From contig JAASSM010000126.1 of assembly GCA_021767885.1 (NCBI GenBank), positions 1 to 6,084 on the forward strand: a stretch of 6,084 nt of DNA, written 5' to 3'. The stretch's first letter is position 1, and every line of letters starts with the position of its first letter. This DNA is from a bacterium (GTDB lineage Bacteria > Krumholzibacteriota > Krumholzibacteria > LZORAL124-64-63). Below the pieces are notes generated by a model that saw only the letters and a program-made list of their open reading frames with translations, ran no database searches and was not told the DNA's origin. Below, in pieces: positions 1 to 6,084 of the stretch. The position numbers were made by a program, and so were the translations under genes.

Positions 1-1282
1 CGGGCGAGCGCGCGATGTGGGCATCCACCAGCCCGAGCATGTCGAGGATGGGCCGGCCGGAGTGGTACCCCACCGCGCCCACGTCGCTGATGGCCACCAG
101 GGCATCGGGCGCGGTATGCGCGCGCAGCCAGGCCGCCACGCGCGCGTAGGACTGCGGCAGGTAGCGCCCGGCCCGGACCGACGGCATGACCTCGCGCCAG
201 ACCGCGCGTTCGGCCAGGTAGCTGGCCGACAGGCCGGTCAGCACCAGGATCGCCACCATCAGGATCGGCACCCGCGTCCCGCCCCAGGCCGACCCCAGGG
301 AGGCGACCAGCCGCGCCGCGCCCGCGGCCATGGCTGCCACGAGCAACGGCAACACCGGCACGAGGAACCGGTGATGGTGCATCCAGTCGCCGCCGGCGGC
401 GATCACCAGCGCCCCCTGGGCCGCCGCGATGACCAGCACCGCCGCGATCCGCGGAGCGGCCGCGCGGTCGGCCAGCAGGACCACGCCCAGTCCCAGGAGC
501 GCGGCCCCGCCCCCGTCGCGCAGGAACTCCCGCAGGTGATGGAAGCCCGCTCGCAGGGACGGCTCCGCGCCGGTGATCTTGACGTGGAACGTGTTGGGCA
601 GCAGCGCCCCGTAGTATCCCCACCGCCAGGCGGTCAACAGCACGAGGGCCGTCGCGAGCGCGAGCCAGAGGCCGCGCCGGGCGCCGCCGCGGTGGCCGCC
701 GAGCAGCAGGAGCAGTGCCGCGAACGCCACGCCCTCGGGGCGCAGCAGCATCAGGGCGAGCAGCGCGCCGAGGGCAGCGACCGGGCGCGGTCGCCCCCGC
801 GGGGCCACCACGAGCAGGACGCCCGCGAGCAGGGCCAGCGCGTAGGCGTCGGTCTCCAGCCCGCTGACCGCGTGCCGCGGCAACATGGGCGTCGCGGCGA
901 GCCATAGCGGCGCCAGCAGCGCCCAGGCGCCGGCCTGCGGATCCAGCCGCCGGGCCAGGTGCCAGGACAGCACCACGCAGCCGGCGCCAGCCAGCAGGCC
1001 GAGGAGACGGAGGACCACCAGGGGATCGGCGCCAGCTCCCAGGGCCAGGGCGGCCACCAGCATCCAGCCGGGATTGGAGTAGCCCTCGACCCGCTCACCG
1101 GGGTTGAAGACGGGGCCATGGCCCGCGACCAGGTTGGCGGCGTACCGCAGGGTGATGTAGGCGTCGTCCTCCACCCAGTCCCAGTACGCCGCCGCGTGCA
1201 GCACGAACAGCGCGACCAGGACGGCGAGGCCGAGGACCGAGCCACGGGAACTGGCGAGGAACAGGGGCACGCGCGCGATCAC
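1..1282 (-). CDS. GT-C fold integral membrane glycosyltransferase (GT39/ArnT/AftB-ZomB-like), 3'-partial
   Basis: Likely transfers a sugar from a polyprenyl-phosphate donor onto an envelope acceptor outside the cytoplasmic membrane. The frame has no stop from the TGA just upstream of the gene to the left edge, giving 427 visible codons. The first in-frame start codon is GTG at 1282, with a weak CGGAG ribosome site about 12 bases upstream; a second GTG lies at 1270. The first membrane helix is about residues 14-34, followed by EDDAYITLRYA (38-48), where the acidic pair suits the GT-C catalytic loop. Other blocks are NPGERVEGYSNPGW (60-73), SGLETDAY (140-147), RPEG (181-184), WGYYGALLPNTFHVK (221-235), GGDWMHHHRFLVP (297-309) and DVGAVGYHSGRPILDMLGLVD (400-420; key residues D400, G402, G405, Y406, D414). 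Many Leu/Ala/Val-rich helices lie between them. The family is fairly sure; donor and acceptor are unknown. Overlapping plus-strand frames are low-complexity shadows. Confidence 0.85.
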   Translation of the reverse strand, partial: MIARVPLFLASSRGSVLGLAVLVALFVLHAAAYWDWVEDDAYITLRYAANLVAGHGPVFNPGERVEGYSNPGWMLVAALALGAGADPLVVLRLLGLLAGAGCVVLSWHLARRLDPQAGAWALLAPLWLAATPMLPRHAVSGLETDAYALALLAGVLLVVAPRGRPRPVAALGALLALMLLRPEGVAFAALLLLLGGHRGGARRGLWLALATALVLLTAWRWGYYGALLPNTFHVKITGAEPSLRAGFHHLREFLRDGGGAALLGLGVVLLADRAAAPRIAAVLVIAAAQGALVIAAGGDWMHHHRFLVPVLPLLVAAMAAGAARLVASLGSAWGGTRVPILMVAILVLTGLSASYLAERAVWREVMPSVRAGRYLPQSYARVAAWLRAHTAPDALVAISDVGAVGYHSGRPILDMLGLVDAHIARSP

Positions 1283-1338
1283 GGGACAGCTGGACTCCGG
1301 GGACGGGATGGGCGGATGCGAGGGGTCTGCCGACCCGC

Positions 1339-1367
1339 ATTCTAGCCCACGGTCCGGCCAGCGTCAC
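1339..1367 (-). promoter_or_regulatory. Sigma70-like promoter for the glycosyltransferase gene
   Basis: On the minus strand GTGACG (1367-1362; four of six match TTGACA) and TAGAAT (1344-1339; five of six match TATAAT) are separated by exactly 17 bases. An A/T-rich hexamer is uncommon in this G+C-rich sequence. The predicted transcript start near 1332 gives a leader of about 50 bases before the GTG start. The assignment assumes a sigma factor with E. coli-like preference; if this organism uses a Bacteroidetes-type primary sigma factor, the match may mean less. Confidence 0.45.
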
Positions 1368-1377
1368 GGCCGAAGCG

Positions 1378-1412
1378 CGGAGTCCCGACCACGCGAGGCG
1401 GTCGGGACTCCG
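1378..1412 (-). terminator. Perfect 13-bp hairpin after the peptidase gene, possible terminator without a U-tract
   Basis: Positions 1378-1390 (cggagtcccgacc) are exactly complementary to 1400-1412, with a nine-base loop at 1391-1399. The hairpin begins 51 bases after the peptidase stop codon and ends 11 bases before the -35 box assigned to the next gene. Its place between two co-oriented genes suits termination. Neither side is followed by a run of T, so it is not a classical intrinsic terminator. It could instead protect an mRNA 3' end or act as an operator. Confidence 0.55.
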
Positions 1413-1440
1413 GCACGGGAGCGGCGTGAGGAGGCGGGCG

Positions 1441-1462
1441 GCCGGTACCGGCGGCCCGGGCC
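1441..1462. repeat. Two adjacent short palindromes next to the peptidase stop codon
   Basis: The sequence gccggtaccggc (1441-1452) and the sequence ggcccgggcc (1453-1462) are each perfect palindromes. They abut each other and lie directly after the TGA stop on the minus strand. They may add mRNA 3'-end structure, but short palindromes of G and C are expected by chance in DNA this G+C-rich. Confidence 0.35.
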
Positions 1463-1463
1463 C

Positions 1464-4400
1464 TCACTTCACGAGGGACATCTTGAAGGTCTGCGTGCGG
1501 TCCGCCTGCCGCGCGCGGACGAAGTACACGCCGCTGGCCTGACGCCGGCCGGCGTCGTCGCTGCCGTCCCAGACCAGCTCGCGCCAGCCGGGTTCCACCT
1601 GGCCGGTGAAGAGCTGGCGGACACGGCGTCCCCGCAGGTCGTAGACGCCGACCTCCAGCCGTCGGTCCGACCCCGGCGCGACGTAGAGCCGGATGGTGGT
1701 CACCGGGTTGAAGGGGTTGGGGAACGGCGGCAGCACCGTGAAGGCCGCCGGGACGTCCACCGCGTCCTCCACCGCGGTCCAGCTGATCAGGGGCACCACG
1801 CCCGTGCGCTGCATGTTGCCCTGGAAGGTGGGCCAGGGCACGCGCGAGGGGTCCCAGGTGGCCGGCATGTCCCAGACGTGCAGCAGACGGTCCCAGCTGC
1901 CGTAGACGATGTCCACGTCCCCGTCGCCCTCGAGATCGCAGAGCACCGGCGTGGACCGCGGATGCCCGTCGAGGCGGATGGGGAAGCCCGCGATGACGCT
2001 GCCGTCGGCGGCGAGGGCGTAGACGAGGTCCGGCGTATCGGTCTCGCTGTTGCCGATGGGCTGGACGATGTCCGGCACGCCGTCGCCATCGATGTCGCCG
2101 ATCACGGGGCTGGCCTCCGTGTTGGCCGGCAGCTCCACCGGCCAGCCCGGCAGGACGTCCCCGGCCGAGCCGTCGGCGATGCCGGTGTCGACCACCAGGA
2201 TGTCCAGGCGGAACGTCCCGCTGTTGACCGGCCAGACGATCTCCAGCTGGCCGTCGCCATCGAGGTCGCCCACGCCCGGACTGGGCGCGCCGAGGGTCCC
2301 GTCGAAGGCCCCGGGATGGGACACCGGGAAGCCCGGATAAGCGGAGCCATCCTCACGGACCACGTAGAGCTTGCGGCCGGTGGAGAAGAAGATGATCTCC
2401 CGCTGGCCGTCGCCGTCCAGGTCGGCCACCGCCGGGCTGCAGAGGATCCGCTCGCTCCCGGTCTCGAACGGAAAGCCCCGGACCTGCTCGCCGGTGGCGG
2501 CGTAGGCCAGCAGGCCGTTCTGATCGTCGCTGTACGAGGTCCCGAAGATCATCTCGGCCGCACCGTCGCCATCGAGGTCGTGCAGCGCCGGCGACGAGAA
2601 GCCCCAGCCCTCGGGCCGTACGAGGAACACGCCATCGGTGGCGGGATCGTCGTCCCCGTCCCGCAGCTCGGTGCCGTCGGCGTTCCAGGCGAACGTGCGG
2701 CCGCCGAGGTCGTTGACCACGATCTCTGGCTGACCGTCGCCGTCGACGTCGCCCACCGAGGGCGGCGCCCAGTTCCAGGAACTCCGCAGCGGGCGTGGCC
2801 AGCCAGGCAGCATGGCGCCGGTGTGGTCATAGACGTGGATCTCCCGCTGCGGCGTCAGCAGGCTGGCGACGATCTCCAGTCCCGGCTCGCCATCCAGGTC
2901 CGCGAGGACCGGCCCGGCCGGGGAGAACTCCCCGCCGACGCCGGTGAACGGACCGGTGGTCTGGGGGTCCTCGTCGCCGTCGCGGATCTCGCTGCCATCG
3001 GGACGCCAGACGTAGACCTCGTCCGAGGTCAGGACCACCTCGAGCACGCCGTCGCCGTCGACGTCGCCGACGGCGGGGTGCCCGCTGGTCTGCAGCTGGA
3101 AGGGCAGCGGGAAGTTGTCGATCTCCGGCGGCATGGTGCCCTGGGTCACCACGGCGCTGAACGTGCTCTCCAGGTAGGACCGGTCCACGGTGGTGATCCG
3201 GTACCAGTACGGGGTCAGCTCGGCCAGGCCGCGGTCCTCGTAGTAGGAGATGCCCTGCAGCAGGTCCGGGTTGGCCCGGACCCAGGGGCCGTCCGGGGAT
3301 TCGGCGCGGTAGACGTGATACCCCCGGGCACGCTCGCCGTCGGCGGCCTCCCAGCGCAGCACAATGGCGTCGGCGGCCAGCGTGGCGTCCGTCTCCACGG
3401 ACACGGGCGGGTCGGTGCCGAGGAACTCCACGGGCAGGCGCACCACCCGGCCGTGGTTGTCGGTGAACACGAGCTCGCACGGATCGGTGGCGGTCATGTC
3501 GCTGAGCGCGAGGGACAGCTCTCCCGAGGCCAGCGTGGAGGTCTCGAGCAGCTCGGCCGCGGTGAACGTGGCGGAGCTGCTGTGGACGATCACGCCATCC
3601 TGCAGCGGGTTGATGGTGCCCACCAGGCCGTCGAGCCGGCCGGCACCGTAGTTCTTGAGCTGCGGGATCAGCACCAGCCGCTCGCCGGCCTCCCAGACGT
3701 TGTCGCCATCGCCGTGAGTGGCGTCATCGACCACCATGGAGATGATGGCGGTCTCGGGGGCGAGGATCTTCACCGGCACCGTGCTCACCCACTGGTGCTC
3801 GCCATCGGAGGCGATCACGCGCAGGTCCACGACGCGACCGTCCTCGGTATCGGCGAGGGCGCGCAGCTGCAACCCGTCGATGGTGGTGGTGCCGCCGGCG
3901 GCCAGCGCCGGCGCGGTGGTCTGTCCGTCGACCACGACGAGCGCCGGATGGGTGCTCACCAGCTCCACGTCGAGGGCGCCGGTGGCCAGGCCGCCCGATT
4001 CCTCCAGCGTGAGGGTGATGTCCACGGTCTCGCCCGCCTCGAACACGCCGTTCCCGTTCTCGGCCGCGTCGAGCGTGACGAGATCGCCGGCACCGACGTA
4101 GCTGCCCGGCGCGGTGACCGGGATCGTGCGCGAGGTGAGGACCACGTCCGCCCCGGCGATGGTCAGGACGGCCTGCCCCGCCGTCCGCGGGATCACCGTG
4201 AGGCTCGCGGTGCCCTGGAAGTTGGTGTCGTCCCAGGCGTAGGTCTCGCCGTCCTTGCGCAGGCAGACCTCCACGCCGGGAACCGGCTGGCCGTTCACCG
4301 TGACCGTCACGTCGACGGTCTGCTCGCCCACCACCAGGCCGGCCGGCGCGTCCACCGCCGCCGGTCGCGGCGCGGTGGTCCAGACGCTCAGGGCCGGATC

Positions 4401-6084
4401 GCCGATCATCACCAGGTTCTGCTGGGTCCACCGGTCCACCGTGTTGCGGTTGGTGTTGTTGATGTACTGCAGGCGGGCCGCGATGAGGGCATCCGCCGGG
4501 CGGCGCAGGTCGTCGCAGAGCAGGTTCTCGTAGAAGGCGGTCTGGTACCCGAAGGAGTTGGAGGGGAAGGCCTCGCGGGCCGCCCCCACGGAGATGATGG
4601 CCCCCCCGTCGGGGTTCTCCACGAACCGTTCCATGAGGCAGGAGACGTCGAAGGCGCCGGACGCGCAGTTGACCGCGAAGAGGAGGAACGAGTTGGGGTT
4701 GGTCAGGGCATCGGCATCGCTGACGGTGAAGTTGGCGTCGCCCATGGACATGTTGAAGAAGTGCCCGTGACCGAACTGGTTGACCTGCCCGTAATGGCCG
4801 GTGTTCAGCGAATCGATGAAGGCCTCCCGGCTGAGGGCGGCGTCCCGGGGGAACAGCTGGTCCGTCTCGTACATCCGCAGCGGCTCGAGGCCCGAGCAGG
4901 CGTCGACGACGTTGCCGATCAGGTTGTCGGAGTACTGGGCGCCGTCGAGGGTGATGGGATCGCCCGGATCCCACGGCGACGGGAACAGCACCTCGGAGGC
5001 GAACAGGACCCGGTTCGCCCAGGCCGCCGTGGCCGGGGCGGACTCGTAGGCCAGGACCTTGTCCACGAAGTCCGACACCATGTTGGGGTTGCGGACCGGA
5101 GCCCGGCCCACCCCCAGCTCGGGCGCCATGTCGGCGTCGTCGCCGGGATTGGTCTCGTTGACGTACGGCTCGCCGAGCCAGCCGTCTCCGTCGGCGCCCC
5201 AGTTGCCATCCAGCGCGGCGTAGTAGAGGTCGGTGGGGATGTCGGTGTGCCCGCCGAAGGGGTAGAACGAGCTGCGCACGAAGCGCGTGGGGATCACGTC
5301 GGTGTCGCCGCCGATGAGCAGGTACTCCAGGCCCCAGCGGGCGTAGGCATCCTGCAGGAAGCCGCGCAGCGTCTCCTGGAAATCGATGCCCTGCCGGTAG
5401 TTCGCGCTGATCCATTCACGCGTGACCACCTCGGCCGGCAGGCCCATGGCGGTGCGATGATCGGCCAGGCGCTGGAACTCGGGGGCCAGTTCCTCGGTGG
5501 TCACGATGAGGTATCGCACGCCGGTGCCGTCGAGGCTGGGCAGCGGCGCCGGCAGGTGCGGCGCGCCGGACCGGTCGAGCAGGACGCCGTCGTCCCGCTG
5601 GTAACCGGACACCGCGTCCGGATTGTCCACCAGCGAGCTCAGCAAGGCGGTGTTGCGGGCCCGTTCCCCGGGCACCTGACGTTCACGGGCGAGCACGGGC
5701 GGCGCGGCCGCGCCGGTGGTCAGCACGCGCACGCGGTACTCGGTGAGCAGTTCCAGCTGCGGTTCCTCGCCGCCGACCTGCACCCGCAGGGGGTGGATGG
5801 TCACCGCCAGCAGGCGGTAGCCCCGCCAGGTGTGCAGACCGCCCCACCGCCCCCACCGGGCGGGGAACGTCCCGTCCTCGGCCGCCGCGACCTCCGCCAC
5901 GGGCAGGGTCTCCCCCGTGCTCGTCCGGAGCGGTCCCGCCACGGCCAGCGGCCCGGGTGGCGTGACGCCGGTGGTCCGGATCGGCTCGACGACGACCCCG
6001 TCGACGGCCAGGTGCGCGGGCACCAGCAGCAGCAGGTCGCGGGCCGGCAGGGCCGGACGGTCGGTGGCGTCCAGGGCACGGGTC
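1464..6084 (-). CDS. C25 family (gingipain-like) multidomain secreted cysteine peptidase, 5'-partial
   Basis: Probable secreted or surface-displayed cysteine endopeptidase. The stop is TGA at 1466-1464. The frame is open to the right edge (first full codon at 6083), so the start and signal peptide are missing. Residue 1 below is the internal GTG codon at 6023. The order is: propeptide end up to about 165; C25 catalytic domain about 168-548, with GVRYLIVTTE (168), GGDTDVIPTR (238), TDLYYAALDG (264), ELGVGRAP (302), FGHGHF with His419, VNCASGAFD with Cys453, and closing MIGDPALSVW (539); Ig-like domain about 555-637; two beta-type domains about 640-757 and 758-868, each with an Asp/Asn/Gly loop before an E-A-G-E sequence; fibronectin III about 871-963; eight FG-GAP repeats about 981-1408; C-terminal sorting-like domain 1432-1519. 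The His-Cys spacing of 34 is close to that recalled for gingipain R (33). The substrate is unknown. A PorU-like sortase role is possible but less likely, since the propeller and sorting-like tail suit exported cargo. Confidence 0.85.
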   Translation of the reverse strand, partial: TRALDATDRPALPARDLLLLVPAHLAVDGVVVEPIRTTGVTPPGPLAVAGPLRTSTGETLPVAEVAAAEDGTFPARWGRWGGLHTWRGYRLLAVTIHPLRVQVGGEEPQLELLTEYRVRVLTTGAAAPPVLARERQVPGERARNTALLSSLVDNPDAVSGYQRDDGVLLDRSGAPHLPAPLPSLDGTGVRYLIVTTEELAPEFQRLADHRTAMGLPAEVVTREWISANYRQGIDFQETLRGFLQDAYARWGLEYLLIGGDTDVIPTRFVRSSFYPFGGHTDIPTDLYYAALDGNWGADGDGWLGEPYVNETNPGDDADMAPELGVGRAPVRNPNMVSDFVDKVLAYESAPATAAWANRVLFASEVLFPSPWDPGDPITLDGAQYSDNLIGNVVDACSGLEPLRMYETDQLFPRDAALSREAFIDSLNTGHYGQVNQFGHGHFFNMSMGDANFTVSDADALTNPNSFLLFAVNCASGAFDVSCLMERFVENPDGGAIISVGAAREAFPSNSFGYQTAFYENLLCDDLRRPADALIAARLQYINNTNRNTVDRWTQQNLVMIGDPALSVWTTAPRPAAVDAPAGLVVGEQTVDVTVTVNGQPVPGVEVCLRKDGETYAWDDTNFQGTASLTVIPRTAGQAVLTIAGADVVLTSRTIPVTAPGSYVGAGDLVTLDAAENGNGVFEAGETVDITLTLEESGGLATGALDVELVSTHPALVVVDGQTTAPALAAGGTTTIDGLQLRALADTEDGRVVDLRVIASDGEHQWVSTVPVKILAPETAIISMVVDDATHGDGDNVWEAGERLVLIPQLKNYGAGRLDGLVGTINPLQDGVIVHSSSATFTAAELLETSTLASGELSLALSDMTATDPCELVFTDNHGRVVRLPVEFLGTDPPVSVETDATLAADAIVLRWEAADGERARGYHVYRAESPDGPWVRANPDLLQGISYYEDRGLAELTPYWYRITTVDRSYLESTFSAVVTQGTMPPEIDNFPLPFQLQTSGHPAVGDVDGDGVLEVVLTSDEVYVWRPDGSEIRDGDEDPQTTGPFTGVGGEFSPAGPVLADLDGEPGLEIVASLLTPQREIHVYDHTGAMLPGWPRPLRSSWNWAPPSVGDVDGDGQPEIVVNDLGGRTFAWNADGTELRDGDDDPATDGVFLVRPEGWGFSSPALHDLDGDGAAEMIFGTSYSDDQNGLLAYAATGEQVRGFPFETGSERILCSPAVADLDGDGQREIIFFSTGRKLYVVREDGSAYPGFPVSHPGAFDGTLGAPSPGVGDLDGDGQLEIVWPVNSGTFRLDILVVDTGIADGSAGDVLPGWPVELPANTEASPVIGDIDGDGVPDIVQPIGNSETDTPDLVYALAADGSVIAGFPIRLDGHPRSTPVLCDLEGDGDVDIVYGSWDRLLHVWDMPATWDPSRVPWPTFQGNMQRTGVVPLISWTAVEDAVDVPAAFTVLPPFPNPFNPVTTIRLYVAPGSDRRLEVGVYDLRGRRVRQLFTGQVEPGWRELVWDGSDDAGRRQASGVYFVRARQADRTQTFKMSLVK
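1467..1730 (-). other. C-terminal FlgD-Ig / T9SS type A-like sorting domain of the peptidase
   Basis: The last 88 residues begin with PPFPNPFNP and contain a V-Y-D-L-R-G-R-x-V strand, a W-D-G-S-D-D-A-G-R turn, S-G-V-Y-F-V-R, and a final F-K-M-S-L-V-K end. This is the usual layout of C-terminal domains on exported proteins in the FCB group and related candidate phyla, where the type IX secretion system recognises and usually removes them. Export by that system is inferred from this layout; no secretion gene lies in the window. A purely structural FlgD-like Ig domain is the alternative. Confidence 0.8.
1800..3083 (-). repeat. Eight tandem FG-GAP/VCBS-type beta-propeller repeats inside the peptidase gene
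   Basis: Eight copies of a motif close to S-P-x-x-x-D-h-D-G-D-G-x-x-E-I-V occur at 50-57 residue intervals. Their first Asp residues fall at 987, 1042, 1092, 1149, 1201, 1253, 1310 and 1363 (residue 1 = codon at 6023). The D-x-D-G-D-G loop is the calcium-binding signature of integrin-alpha-type and VCBS propellers. Copy 2 is altered (DLDGEPGLEIV), and copy 8 reads DLEGDGDVDIV. Several blades end in a G-[WF]-P sequence. The array closes with WPTFQGNMQRTG, a segment that I recall often following such propellers. The repeats are also visible in the DNA as recurring plus-strand ccgtcgcc(a/g)tcga-like strings. The likely role is ligand or surface binding, or a scaffold for the protease. Whether it folds as one eight-bladed propeller or seven blades plus one extra is not decidable here. 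Confidence 0.85.

Noticed and set aside
17..907. Plus-strand open frame of 296 codons
   Set aside because: It is antisense to the glycosyltransferase gene, is rich in Arg, Gln, His, Gly and Pro with no recognisable motif, and is the kind of frame expected opposite a G+C-rich gene.
751..1245. Minus-strand open frame of 164 codons rich in Cys, Trp, Ser and Arg
   Set aside because: It is the third minus-strand frame over the glycosyltransferase gene; the composition is implausible and there is no motif.
1095..1367. Minus-strand open frame entering the intergenic region, including an ATG at 1341
   Set aside because: It is out of frame with the glycosyltransferase motifs, the ATG overlaps the predicted -10 box, and the translation is Arg/Pro-rich without family signal.
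1864..3083. Recurring DNA strings such as ccgtcgccatcgaggtcgcc, which might suggest a CRISPR or intergenic repeat array
   Set aside because: The strings vary, lie in frame at 50-57 codon intervals, and encode the D-x-D-G-D-G loops of the propeller, so they are protein repeats.
2827..3480. Minus-strand open frame of 217 codons
   Set aside because: It is a shadow of the FN3 and propeller region; the translation is almost only Arg, Gly, Ala and Pro.
3724..5415. Minus-strand open frame of 563 codons in another frame of the peptidase gene
   Set aside because: Its Arg/Gly/Pro-rich translation is a shadow of the peptidase coding frame, which carries all the family motifs over the same bases.
1464..6084. 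Possible frameshift or pseudogene within the very long peptidase frame
   Set aside because: The frame is uninterrupted and every domain boundary follows in the same frame, so there is no sign of decay.

Overview
The window is G+C-rich bacterial DNA (about two thirds G+C by eye) with two large genes, both on the minus strand and both cut by a window edge. Minus-strand order is a giant secreted peptidase-type protein (window end to 1464), a 181-base intergenic region, then an integral membrane glycosyltransferase (1282 to the window start). I see no RNA gene, CRISPR array, insertion sequence or other mobile element.

The large gene is a family C25 (gingipain-like) cysteine peptidase with a long modular tail. 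It has the end of a propeptide, a catalytic domain with a His/Cys pair 34 residues apart, an Ig-like domain, two further beta-type domains with Asp/Asn/Gly loops, a fibronectin type III domain, eight FG-GAP/VCBS-type beta-propeller repeats, and an 88-residue C-terminal domain of the PNPFNP...SGVYF type. That last module resembles FlgD-Ig and type IX secretion (T9SS) sorting domains. The reading frame is open to the right edge, so the signal peptide and true start lie outside the window.

The second gene was found by translating the minus strand directly. It has no stop codon inside the window and is masked by long opposite-strand open frames. It encodes a GT-C fold, polytopic glycosyltransferase with an acidic EDDAY motif after the first membrane helix and several other conserved family blocks.

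The intergenic region holds a perfect 13-bp inverted repeat (1378-1412) and, just downstream on the minus strand, a sigma70-like promoter (GTGACG, 17 bases, TAGAAT). This suggests that the glycosyltransferase is transcribed separately from the peptidase gene.

Organism (inference): PNPFNP-type C-terminal domains, FG-GAP repeats ending in a WPTFQGNMQRTG-like segment, C25 peptidases with NGNGxxExGE domains, and high G+C together suggest a G+C-rich candidate phylum of or near the FCB group, such as Eisenbacteria, Krumholzibacteriota or Latescibacterota. Sequence alone cannot settle the phylum. The two genes may both serve the cell envelope, but nothing here shows that they work together.
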